Source of the DNA: Nonomuraea guangzhouensis
GTDB taxonomy: Bacteria; Actinomycetota; Actinomycetes; Streptosporangiales; Streptosporangiaceae
Assembly (NCBI RefSeq): GCF_019396345.1
Contig: NZ_JAHKRM010000047.1
Location: 1 to 64,000, forward strand
Length of the DNA stretch: 64,000 nucleotides
Direction of reading: 5' to 3'
Shown here: positions 32,943 through 42,121 of the stretch, piece after piece
Numbering within the stretch: the stretch's first letter is position 1
Layout: each line of letters starts with the position of its first letter
Position numbers and translations under genes: made by a program
Notes under the pieces: generated by a model
What the model was told of the DNA's origin: nothing
Seen by the model: only the letters and a program-made list of their open reading frames with translations
Database searches by the model: none

Positions 32943-34184
32943 GTGTCTCGTAAGCAGATCACGGGCATCGGCCCCGCTCCACAGACCGGGGTCGATGACA
33001 GCGGCTGCCCGATCCTGCATGTCGACATGGACGCCTTCTTCGCCAGCGTCGAGCTGCTCGACCGCCCGGAGCTGCGGGGGCGCCCGGTGATCGTCGGCTC
33101 GCCGGCCGGGCGCGGCGTGGTGCTCAGCGCCACCTATGAGGCCAGGTCCTACGGCGTGCACTCGGCGATGCCGATGAGCAGGGCGCGCAGGATGTGCCCC
33201 CAGGCCACGATCATTCCGCCCAGCCACGGCAAATACTCCGAGGTCTCCAAGGGCGTCATGGAGGTCTTCCACGCGATCACCCCGATGGTCGAGCCGATCG
33301 CCTCCGACGAGGCGTTCCTCGACGTCGGCGGTGCCCGGCGCAGGCTCGGCTCGCCCGCCGTGATCGCCTCGATGATCAGGGCCCAGGTGCTGGAGCGTTA
33401 CGGCATCACGTGTTCGGTGGGTGTGGCGAGCAGTAAGTTCGTGGCGAAACTCGCCTCAAAACAGTGCAAGCCAGACGGCCTCCTGGTGGTCCCCGAGGGC
33501 GAGGTGGTGGATTTCCTCCACCCGCTGCCCGTCTCGGCGCTGTGGGGCGTTGGCGAGCGCACAGAGCAGTCCCTGGTCCGCCTCGGCATCCGCACGGTCG
33601 GCGATCTGGCCAGGGTCCCCGTCCCCACTCTCCGGCGCGAGCTGGGACAGGCCGTGGGAGGCCATCTGGCCGCGCTGGCCTGGGGGCGCGACGAGCGCCC
33701 GGTGACCGCGCACGTGCCCGACAAGAGCATCGGCAACGAGGAGACCTTCGCGGCCGACATCGACGACCCCGAAGTGATCAAACGCGAGTTGCTGCGTCTG
33801 TCCGAGCGAGTGGCCTCCCGGATGCGTAAGGCCGGCCACGTGGGCAGGACTGTGAGCGTGAAGCTGCGCCGTGCCGATTTCACCACCATCAACCGGTCCA
33901 GGACCCTCAGAGAGCCGACCGACGTGGCCCAGGAGATCTACGCGACCGCCTGCGAGCTCTTCGAGGCGGCAGGGCTTGAGCGGGTGCGACTGCGCCTGGT
34001 CGGGGTCAGGATGGAGAATCTCCGCCCCGCCGATTCGGCCTCGCGCCAGCTCGGCCTGGGCGATCGGGAGACCGGCTGGCGGGAGGCCGAGCAAGCCATG
34101 GATCAGGCGATCCGAAGATTTGGTCCTGATGCGGTGCTCCCAGCGTCGCTTGTACGCGGCAGACTTGATGAAATGGAGGCATGA
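32943..34184 (+). CDS. dinB: DNA polymerase IV (Y family)
   Basis: Translesion polymerase used after DNA damage. The 413-residue product has the palm motifs HVDMDAFFASVE (first catalytic Asp, near residue 28) and IASDEAFLDV (catalytic Asp/Glu near 121). The helix-hairpin-helix thumb (LWGVGERTEQSLVRLGIRTVGDLARV) and a little-finger domain follow. It has no obvious beta-clamp motif of the QLxLF type at the very end; QLGLGD near residue 365 is the best candidate. Expression should be SOS-controlled through the LexA box just upstream. Confidence 0.92.
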   Translation: MSRKQITGIGPAPQTGVDDSGCPILHVDMDAFFASVELLDRPELRGRPVIVGSPAGRGVVLSATYEARSYGVHSAMPMSRARRMCPQATIIPPSHGKYSEVSKGVMEVFHAITPMVEPIASDEAFLDVGGARRRLGSPAVIASMIRAQVLERYGITCSVGVASSKFVAKLASKQCKPDGLLVVPEGEVVDFLHPLPVSALWGVGERTEQSLVRLGIRTVGDLARVPVPTLRRELGQAVGGHLAALAWGRDERPVTAHVPDKSIGNEETFAADIDDPEVIKRELLRLSERVASRMRKAGHVGRTVSVKLRRADFTTINRSRTLREPTDVAQEIYATACELFEAAGLERVRLRLVGVRMENLRPADSASRQLGLGDRETGWREAEQAMDQAIRRFGPDAVLPASLVRGRLDEMEA

Positions 34185-34260
34185 CGTCAATGTCAGGATT
34201 TCTGGGGAGGGGCGGCGGATGACCCACAATGGAGTCATGACGTCACCTCCGGTTTGGTCT

Positions 34261-34288
34261 GCGTTGGGCGTTTGCTTTCGCCCACGCC
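34261..34288 (+). terminator. Hairpin downstream of dinB
   Basis: GCGT(T)GGGCG pairs with CGCCCACGC around an 8-nt T-rich loop, giving a 9-bp stem with one bulge, 77 bp after the dinB stop. A possible terminator without a U tract. A TGACGTCA palindrome lies just before it. Confidence 0.35.
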
Positions 34289-34387
34289 TACAGCCTCGTA
34301 TTCTGGGGATAACCGACCGCGAGGTTCGGACACCCCGTGTCGTCCGTAGCCGTCTTCCCCGTCCTGGGGCCGTCCTTGGGAGGCGCC

Positions 34388-34783
34388 GTGCCGCTCTCTG
34401 AGCACGAGCAGCGCTTGCTCGACCAGATCGAGCAGGCCCTCTACGCCGAGGACCCGAAGTGGGCCAACACCGTAAGGATCAGTGACCCGCGCAGCCATTA
34501 CAAGCGTCGCCTCATCAAGGCCTCCATCGGCTTTGCCCTCGGCGTCGTCCTGCTGATGGTCGGCGTAGTGATCAATTTGATTCCGCTCGGCGTCGGCGGT
34601 TTCGTGGTCATGCTCGCCGCGTGTCTGTGGGGTCTGTCGAGCTGGAAACGCATGAACGGGTTCGGCGACGCCGCGCCCGCCTCGGGGGCGTCCGTTTCGG
34701 GCAAGCCGGCCCGCCGGGGCAACCGTGGCAGCTTCATGGAGCGCATGGAAGAGCGCTGGCGCCGTCGTCACGACGAGCGCTGA
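34388..34783 (+). CDS. DUF3040 membrane protein
   Basis: A 131-residue protein of the actinobacterial DUF3040 family. The signature PLSEHEQRLLDQIEQALYAEDPKWANTVR opens the protein. Two adjacent membrane helices (IGFALGVVLLMVGVVINLIPLGVGGFVVMLAACLWGL, split over about residues 49-87) and a basic C-terminal tail follow. I chose GTG 34388 because GGGAGG lies 5 bases upstream and the signature then starts at residue 2. Function unknown. It often neighbours dinB and dcw genes in actinobacteria. Confidence 0.8.
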   Translation: MPLSEHEQRLLDQIEQALYAEDPKWANTVRISDPRSHYKRRLIKASIGFALGVVLLMVGVVINLIPLGVGGFVVMLAACLWGLSSWKRMNGFGDAAPASGASVSGKPARRGNRGSFMERMEERWRRRHDER

Positions 34784-34802
34784 GCGCGAAAGAGCCTCCA
34801 CA

Positions 34803-34848
34803 CGACCGTGCGGCCGCCCCCCGGCGAGGGGGAACGACCGCACGGTCG
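34803..34848. terminator. Bidirectional hairpin between DUF3040 and tgpA-like genes
   Basis: CGACCGTGCGG (34803-34813) pairs perfectly with CCGCACGGTCG (34838-34848). The loop contains a second stem, CCCCC-GGCGA-GGGGG. It lies between convergent stops. The ten bases GACCGTGCGG also form part of the hairpin at 31111-31125. Confidence 0.65.
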
Positions 34849-34858
34849 AGTCAGACGG

Positions 34859-37288
34859 TCATGAGCCCTTCTGTGCCGCCGTCCGCCGCAACCTGATGTT
34901 CTCCAGCCGGTCGAATCCGTCGAGCACCCGCTCGCCCATCCGCCGCAGCCGCCGCAGTGTCGACGGGGGCAGCAGCACGGCCCGCACCCGCCGCCGGCGC
35001 GACACCGTGGCCGCCAGCGCCTGCCGTACCTTCCGCAGGTCCTTCCGCATCGGCGCGAGCTCGCCGACGTTCCGCGCGAACAGCGCCCGCTCGACCGCCG
35101 AGGCGATCGCCGAGATGGACGCGGCCGACTCGGCGTCGAACTCATACCGTTCGGTCAGCCGCCGCGCCAGCGCCCGCGGTGTCTCGCTGGGCTGGCGGGC
35201 CATTCCGTAGTCGAACAGCACGTCGTCCAGCTCCGCCCAGGCGGCCGCCACGGACGGGTGGCTGCCCGCCACCACCTTGGCCGTCACCTCGTCCGACGGC
35301 TCGGACACCTTCCAGCTCAGCGCGCGGACCCGCCTGCTCCTGGTGACCACCCGTATCCCGGCCGGGATCAGCAGGATGAGCAGGAGCACGCCCGCGCCGA
35401 TGCCGAGCTTGCCGATCAGCGGCATCGAGTCGTCCGCGGGCAGCCCGCTGTCGGCGAGAGTGGCCTCGCGGTCGAGTATGCGGGGGTTCTCCCGGTTCTG
35501 CGGGTTGAGCGGCGAGTCGTCGCCCGTGCTGGTCGCCCCGGGCGTCGGCGAGGCGCTGTCACTCGTCGAACGGGGGAGCGGCTGCGTGTAGGCGGGCACC
35601 CGGGCGCTGCCCTGGCCGAGCGAGCCCGTCGGGGTGGGCTCGAACGGCAGCCAGCCCACGCCGTCGAAGTACAGCTCCGGCCACGAGTGGGAGTCGTTCG
35701 TGCCGACCATCCACCTGTCGCCGACCTTCGTACCTCCCGTGTAGCCGATCGCCACCCTGGAGGGGATGCCCACGATCCTGGCCAGCAGCGCCATCGACGC
35801 GGCGAACTGCTCGCAGTAGCCCGCCCTGCTGCGCAGCAGGAAGTCCTTCAGCGCGGAGTTGCCGGAGCCCTGCGTCCTGAGGCTGTAGGTGAAGTCGCCG
35901 GTCTTGGTGAAGAACTCCTGGAGCTTCACCGCGGCCTCGTAGCCCGTATGGGCGTCCGCCGTCTCCTTGAGCGCCAGGTCCCTGATCTCCGAGGGGAGGT
36001 TCTCCGGCAGCTTCAGGTAGCGCGGGTCGCTGGCCGAGGCCCTGGCCTGCGGCAGCGCGTCGAGCTGGGCCGAGGTCACGTCGGGCTCGGTGGTGAGCAC
36101 GTCGTAGCCGAGGCCGGCGGCCTCGTCCCTGGTGGAGAAGACCATCAGCGTGCTGACGTCCGCGCGCCAGTCGCCGTCGATGCGGATCTGCCGCGCCGGG
36201 TACGGCAAGGGCAGGAACACCAGTCGCTCGATCTCTTCGCTGATCTGGATCCTGGTCGTCACGTTCGAGACCTTGGTCGCCGGAGACAGGCCGGGCGGAG
36301 TGGGCAGCGGGCCGTTCTCCGTCTTGTTGTCCGGCGCGCCCTTCGGCTCCGTCATGCCGAACTTCTCGCCGTCGAAGGTGTCGAGCGAGTAGATCCGCAG
36401 GTAGCGGGGCTTGTCGTCGCTGTTGGTGTAGGACAGTACGGTGCGCCGTTCCGGCAGCTCCAGCTGGCCCTTCAGGCCGGCGATCGGGTCCGGGATGCTG
36501 ATCGAGTTGCCCTTGCCCGGGCCCCTGCCGCCCACACCGAAGGTGAAGAACGACACCGGCTCCATGGCCGGCAGCGCCGCGGGCACCAGGACCGCCAGCG
36601 CGATCGCGGCGAACCCGATGCGCTTGCCCGACAGGCGCAGCCCCCGCGTGTCGGCCGTCTCGCGCTCGGCGCCCGGCACCGGCGAGGTGGCGACGCGGGT
36701 CCGCCTGACCAGCACCGCGCGGCCCCAGTGGCCGATGCGTTCGCGGCCGTCGGCGATCAGCAGGCCGGTGAAGCCCAGGGCGGCGATGATGAACGCGGGC
36801 CAGCTGATCGGATCCGGCAGGATCGTGGCCGGCACCGTCGCCAGCGCCAGCATCGGCAGCCCCGCCAGCGCCGCCCGCCGCAACCGGGCGGCGAACAGGT
36901 CCACCACGATCGCGATGAGCCCCACGCCGCCGGCCGTCAGCAGCGCGATGCCCTCGGTGGCGGGCACCGGCGCGGCGAACCGCTGGATGTCGGCCCAGCC
37001 GGTGCCCAGCAGCTTGCCCAGCTCCACCACCGACCCCTTGGTCGGCACCACCCACGCCCACGCCTTGTCGGAGGCGTAGGCCAGGGTCAGGTAGATCCAC
37101 AGCGCGCCCGCGCTCACCAGGGCCGCCGCCCACGCGGGCAGCGACAGCCGCCCGCTCACCAGACCGGCGCACATCACCGAGAGCACCGCGCCCAGCGACC
37201 CCCAGAACCAGAAGCCGCCCTGGAACAGCGGATAGAGCAGGATGGCCGCGCAGAACGTGGCCACCGCCGCGGCGATCGAGAGCCTCAT
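34859..37288 (-). CDS. TgpA-family transglutaminase-like membrane protein (DUF3488)
   Basis: An 809-residue protein. About six N-terminal membrane helices (residues 1-240) precede a large extracellular domain with a transglutaminase-like core. A last membrane helix (LGIGAGVLLLILLIPAGIRVV, near 660) and a cytoplasmic DUF4129-like tail follow. The Cys-His-Asp triad is visible as AGYCEQFAASMALLARIVGIPSR (Cys near residue 491), NDSHSWPELY (His near 535) and YFDGVGWLPFEPTP (Asp). The natural substrate of actinobacterial TgpA is unknown. The ATG overlaps the DUF58 stop (ATGA) and has GGGAGG upstream. It ends the MoxR-DUF58-TgpA operon. Confidence 0.88.
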   Translation of the reverse strand: MRLSIAAAVATFCAAILLYPLFQGGFWFWGSLGAVLSVMCAGLVSGRLSLPAWAAALVSAGALWIYLTLAYASDKAWAWVVPTKGSVVELGKLLGTGWADIQRFAAPVPATEGIALLTAGGVGLIAIVVDLFAARLRRAALAGLPMLALATVPATILPDPISWPAFIIAALGFTGLLIADGRERIGHWGRAVLVRRTRVATSPVPGAERETADTRGLRLSGKRIGFAAIALAVLVPAALPAMEPVSFFTFGVGGRGPGKGNSISIPDPIAGLKGQLELPERRTVLSYTNSDDKPRYLRIYSLDTFDGEKFGMTEPKGAPDNKTENGPLPTPPGLSPATKVSNVTTRIQISEEIERLVFLPLPYPARQIRIDGDWRADVSTLMVFSTRDEAAGLGYDVLTTEPDVTSAQLDALPQARASASDPRYLKLPENLPSEIRDLALKETADAHTGYEAAVKLQEFFTKTGDFTYSLRTQGSGNSALKDFLLRSRAGYCEQFAASMALLARIVGIPSRVAIGYTGGTKVGDRWMVGTNDSHSWPELYFDGVGWLPFEPTPTGSLGQGSARVPAYTQPLPRSTSDSASPTPGATSTGDDSPLNPQNRENPRILDREATLADSGLPADDSMPLIGKLGIGAGVLLLILLIPAGIRVVTRSRRVRALSWKVSEPSDEVTAKVVAGSHPSVAAAWAELDDVLFDYGMARQPSETPRALARRLTERYEFDAESAASISAIASAVERALFARNVGELAPMRKDLRKVRQALAATVSRRRRVRAVLLPPSTLRRLRRMGERVLDGFDRLENIRLRRTAAQKGS

Positions 37289-38543
37289 GCCGCACCTCCC
37301 GCCGAACTGAGCGCGTACCTGCCACGGTTGGCGGCGTCCTGCCAGACGGAGGCGACCGAGACGCCGGCGGGCAGCCGCACGATGCGCCATCCGTAACCGG
37401 CGAGCACGCCCTGCACCGCCTCGTAGTTCTCCGTGGAGCCCGGCTCGCCGCCGTCCCACGTGCCCACGTCGAGGAGTACGGCCACACCGGTGATGCCGCT
37501 GTGCCGGAGCCTGGCCAGCTCCCTGGCCTCCTCCGGGTCCAGCGAACCGAGCACCGCCACGATCAGTCCGTCGCCGCCGCCCTGGCGGAGCGCGGACACC
37601 CCCATCTCCAGCGAGCGGGCGGTGCTGTTCCGTACCACCGCGAGGGTGTCGAGCAGTGACCAGCTCAGCCCGGTGTCGGTCAGGTGCTCGGCGCCCTGGT
37701 CGGTCACCAGCCGCAGGCCGAGCCCCTCATGGGCGAGATGCACGCCGATCGAGGCGGCTGCCGAGACCGCCACCTCGAAGGAGGAGCGCGGGCCCTCGCC
37801 GCGGTGGGCGTAGCGGCGCGTGTCCAACAGCAGCGCGCCGCGGCTCTGCCACTGCTGCTCCTCGCGCCGCACCATCAGCTCGCCGTGGCGGGCGGTGGAG
37901 CGCCAGTGCACCCGGCGCAGGTCGTCGCCCTGCCGGTACTCGCGCGGGGCCACGTCGTCGTCGCCCGCCGCCGCCACGCTCCTGGTGCGGCTGTCGCCGC
38001 CGCCGGTCCACTCGCCCGACAGCCGTACGTGGGGCAGCGCCACCACCTGCGGCGTCACCACCAGCGTGTCGCTGATCGTGAACCCGCGGGTGAGCTCCAC
38101 CAGCCCGAAGGGATCGGTGATCCGCACCGACAGCGGGCCGATCGTGTAGCGGCCCCGCAGGTCGGAGCGGACCCGGTAGTCGATCTCCCGGACCCCGCGC
38201 GACTCCACCCGGTCCAGCACGAACCGGGGCCGCACACCCAGCGCGTACGGCACGGTGTCCTCGATCAGCAGCAGCCCGGTGGGCAGCCGGGTGACGTTCT
38301 CCAGGCGCAGGGTCACGGTCGCCTCGCCGCCCACCTCCGCCCTGGCCGGGTCGAGACGCCGCGCGCAGCTCAGCCGGTAGCGGGTGCGCGCCACCACCAT
38401 CGCGGCGAGCAGCGGCAGCGCCGTCACCAGCACCCCGATCCTGAACAGGTCGTTCTCGCCCAGCAGGAAGGCCATCAGCATGGCGGCCACCCCGGAGGCC
38501 AGGAACGAACGTCCCCTGGAGGTCAGCGCCCGCAGTCCGTCTC

Positions 38544-38547
<4 letters not shown>
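37285..38547 (-). CDS. DUF58 protein with two N-terminal membrane helices
   Basis: A 420-residue protein. Two membrane helices (residues about 15-60) precede a beta-rich region and the DUF58 signature around residues 215-240, APREYRQGDDLRRVHWRSTARHGELMVRREE. A VWA-like C-terminal part follows. DUF58 proteins accompany MoxR ATPases and transglutaminase proteins in a conserved operon of unclear purpose, perhaps cell-envelope protein processing. The GTG start overlaps the MoxR stop. It ends overlapping the tgpA-like start. Confidence 0.88.
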
Positions 38548-39521
<974 letters not shown>

Positions 39522-39902
39522 CAGGCCTCCATGAGAAGTGCTACGGCAGTCCCGCACGTGAGAGCGTGATAGCGGGAGCCATGCCATTCCTTTTCCATTG
39601 TGTGTACGACCCTACGACTCTGCGGGTTCTGGAGCGACTTTTACCGATATTCCAGAGAACCTGCCCAAGGTTCCGGTTCTTGTGGCATACGGGGTCGAAT
39701 CTCGTGACAGTCGCCCTGACGGCGCGCTCCACTTTCCACCACCCGGTGCTTCGCGCAGCGCGCGATCCGCTAATTCCATGGTCATTTCAACCCTCGACAC
39801 GCCCATGAGGGTTGGCCCGCGCCCCGGCGCCCCCCACCCGACCTCATGGCTCTGACCTGCGGTAACGCGCGGCGGATGGACGACGAAGCGCAGTTGAATC
39901 AG
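39522..39902. other. Divergent intergenic region between moxR and mraZ
   Basis: The first 380 bp of this gap are less GC-rich than the genes around them and hold no reading frame with a ribosome binding site. The moxR promoter must lie here on the minus strand, but I cannot place it with confidence. The mraZ promoter and operator lie at the far end (39903-39942). Confidence 0.4.
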
Positions 39903-39942
39903 TTGACGGTGGGGAGAAGTGGAGTATGGTGGTGCGCAGTGG
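39903..39942 (+). promoter_or_regulatory. mraZ promoter overlapped by four GTGG direct repeats (MraZ operator)
   Basis: TTGACG (39903-39908) and TATGGT (39925-39930) are -35 and -10 candidates with a 16-bp spacer. GTGG occurs at 39909, 39919, 39929 and 39939, exactly 10 bp apart, each followed by six variable bases. MraZ is known to bind direct repeats with a 10-bp period upstream of its own gene. Four in-phase repeats across the promoter core therefore fit the autoregulatory operator of the dcw operon. Confidence 0.75.
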
Positions 39943-39995
39943 AGGGCCCGGTGCGCCAGCGCTGAGCGCTTCGCTAGGCACGGGAGGTGGGGCCG

Positions 39996-40427
39996 ATGTT
40001 CCTCGGCACCCATCAGCCGCGTCTGGACGACAAGGGACGGCTGTTCCTGCCGGCTAAGTACCGTGAGGAGCTGGCGGAGGGTCTTGTGATCACCAAAGGC
40101 CAGGAGCGATGCCTCTACGTCTTTCCCGTAGAGGAGTTCCAGCGCATTACCGAGGCTCTCAGCACCGCCCCGGTCACCGCCAAGGCGGTGCGCGACTACA
40201 GCCGCGTCTTCTTCGCCAGTGCGTCCGACGAGACGCCTGACAAGCAGGGGCGCATCACGATCCCGCAGAGCTTGCGCCAATACGCGGGCCTCGTGCGTGA
40301 CTGCGCGGTCATCGGGGCCAACACCCGGCTGGAGATCTGGGACGCCCAAGCCTGGGATACCTATCTCGACGCGCAGGAGCAGGCGTTCGCCGATCTGTCG
40401 GAGGAGGTGCTGCCAGGGATTCTCTAG
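39996..40427 (+). CDS. mraZ: Transcriptional regulator MraZ
   Basis: A 143-residue DNA-binding protein with two AbrB-like half domains: MFLGTHQPRLDDKGRLFLPAKYREEL (N-terminal) and DETPDKQGRITIPQSLRQYAGLVRDCAVIGANTRLEIWD (C-terminal). It forms rings and represses its own dcw operon by binding 10-bp-spaced repeats, which are seen just upstream. The ATG at 39996 has GGGAGG 8 bases upstream; a GTG at 39987 overlaps that site and is less likely. 214 bp separate it from rsmH. Confidence 0.93.
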   Translation: MFLGTHQPRLDDKGRLFLPAKYREELAEGLVITKGQERCLYVFPVEEFQRITEALSTAPVTAKAVRDYSRVFFASASDETPDKQGRITIPQSLRQYAGLVRDCAVIGANTRLEIWDAQAWDTYLDAQEQAFADLSEEVLPGIL

Positions 40428-40641
40428 AGCCACGGTCGATCCGTCGGAGATGTCGTTCGGCGAGGTCTCCACCCGCAACCACTGCCCGCCAGCTGATGCA
40501 CCTTCCCCGGTGTCAGATGGCAGGCTCCACGAAGAGGGTGCGGATGGGGACCTGGCCGGACGGCGCCGGGTGGGGGCCAGGTGGGCCGATGATCGACTGG
40601 ACGCGTCGTCCGCGAGCAAGGACGCGAGAGGGGGGTTGGAG

Positions 40642-41613
40642 ATGTACGACAACGCAGGCACAGGCGGTCACGTTCCGGTCATGCTCGACCGCGTACTGGA
40701 GCTCTTGGCTCCGGCGCTGACCGGCCGGGGGCCCGTCGTCGTCGACGCCAACCTCGGTCTCGGTGGCCACTCGGAGGCCCTGCTCGCCACCCATCCGTCT
40801 CTTCACCTGATCGGCATCGACCGCGACCCTTTCGCGATCGAGTTCTCCACGAAGCGGCTCGCTCCCTACGCCGACCGGACCACGCTGGTCCACGCCTCGT
40901 CCGACGAACTGGCCGACGTGCTCGCCCGCGCGGGCCGCACCGCCGTCGACGGGGTGCTGTTCGACCTGGGGGTGTCCTCGCCGCAGCTCGACGAGGCCGA
41001 ACGCGGGTTCGCCTATTCCTATGACGCTCCGCTCGACATGCGGATGGATACGGATCAAGAGCTCACTGCCGAGAAGGTGGTCAATACCTACTCGGCTGCG
41101 GAGCTAACCCGCATCCTCCGTGTTTACGGCGAGGAACGGTTCGCACCGCGTGTCGCTGGCCTAATTATCAAGGAAAGGGCCAAGGACCCCATAACGTCGA
41201 CTAAGCGGCTGGCCGAGATCGTTCGTCAGGCCATTCCAGCCGCCACCCGGCGCACTGGGGGCAACCCCGCCAAGAGAACTTTTCAGGCACTGCGCATCGA
41301 GGTCAACGCGGAGCTCGCCGCCCTGGAGGCGGCGCTGCCCGCGGCACTCGACGCGCTCGTGCTCGGTGGGCGAGTCGTCGTGCTCTCCTACCACTCCCTG
41401 GAGGACCGGCTCACCAAGCAGGTCCTCGCGGCGCGAACCAAGGACACCGGCCCCCCCGGGCTGCCTGTCCCGCTGCCGGCCCATCAGCCGCGGTTCCGCC
41501 TGTTGACGAGGGGAGCTGAGCTCCCAAGCGAAGAAGAGGTGGCCCGCAACCCGCGGGCGACCTCGGCCCGGCTACGGGCGGCAGAGAGGATCCGTGTTGA
41601 CCACCAGGACTGA
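40642..41613 (+). CDS. rsmH: 16S rRNA m4C1402 methyltransferase RsmH
   Basis: N4-methylates C1402 of 16S rRNA. The 323-residue product opens with HVPVMLDRVLELLAPAL. It has the SAM site VVDANLGLGGHSEALL (glycine-rich loop written NLGLGGHS), DGVLFDLGVSSPQLDEAERGFAYSYDAPLDMRMD, and the C-terminal VVLSYHSLEDRLTKQVL with PRATSARLRAAER. The frame is open upstream of 40642, but the conserved start lies 8 residues into this version and a purine-rich run precedes the ATG. Overlaps the start of ftsL by 20 bp. Confidence 0.93.
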   Translation: MYDNAGTGGHVPVMLDRVLELLAPALTGRGPVVVDANLGLGGHSEALLATHPSLHLIGIDRDPFAIEFSTKRLAPYADRTTLVHASSDELADVLARAGRTAVDGVLFDLGVSSPQLDEAERGFAYSYDAPLDMRMDTDQELTAEKVVNTYSAAELTRILRVYGEERFAPRVAGLIIKERAKDPITSTKRLAEIVRQAIPAATRRTGGNPAKRTFQALRIEVNAELAALEAALPAALDALVLGGRVVVLSYHSLEDRLTKQVLAARTKDTGPPGLPVPLPAHQPRFRLLTRGAELPSEEEVARNPRATSARLRAAERIRVDHQD

Positions 41614-42121
41614 GCAGGAGAGCAGGCGGGGCGCGGCCGTCCGCGGCGTCCCGCCGAAGACGGCGCCCAAGACCGGCCCGCGCAGGCCCGGCGTGCCTCA
41701 CCAGTCCAAGCCCATCCCGCGCTCGCGCCCCGGCGGACCGGAGACGGCCGGTCTCGGCGACGGCGAGATCCTGGCGAGCCCCGAGCGGGCGCGCCCGGCG
41801 CTCAAGCGGCGTCCGTCGCGCGGGCGCCAGCGGGCTCCGTTCGTGCTGCTCGTCGTCGGGCTGATGTGCGGCGGCCTGGTGAGCCTGCTGCTGCTCAACA
41901 CCGTTCTCGCGCAGGACTCCATCACCGCGGCCAACCTGCGTGACGAGATCGCGGTGGCGCGGCAGGCCAACGAGGAGGCCAAGCTCGCCAACGAGAAGGA
42001 GATGGGTCCCGGGCCTGTCGCCGAGAAGGCCGAGCTGCAGGGTGAGCACCGTGACTGGGACAAGCCCAACGTCCTGACCGACGCTGGGGCTGACAGCGGC
42101 CAGGTGGACCCAGGACGGTGA
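41594..42121 (+). CDS. ftsL: FtsL-like divisome membrane protein
   Basis: A 175-residue bitopic protein between rsmH and ftsI, the position of ftsL. A basic, disordered cytoplasmic N-terminus of about 80 residues precedes one membrane helix (APFVLLVVGLMCGGLVSLLLLNTVL, about 83-107). A periplasmic coiled coil (ITAANLRDEIAVARQANEEAKLANEKEM) follows, and a short tail. Sequence identity among FtsL proteins is low, so the call rests on topology and position. The GTG start lies inside rsmH. Its stop overlaps the ftsI start (GTGA). Confidence 0.8.
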   Translation: MLTTRTEQESRRGAAVRGVPPKTAPKTGPRRPGVPHQSKPIPRSRPGGPETAGLGDGEILASPERARPALKRRPSRGRQRAPFVLLVVGLMCGGLVSLLLLNTVLAQDSITAANLRDEIAVARQANEEAKLANEKEMGPGPVAEKAELQGEHRDWDKPNVLTDAGADSGQVDPGR

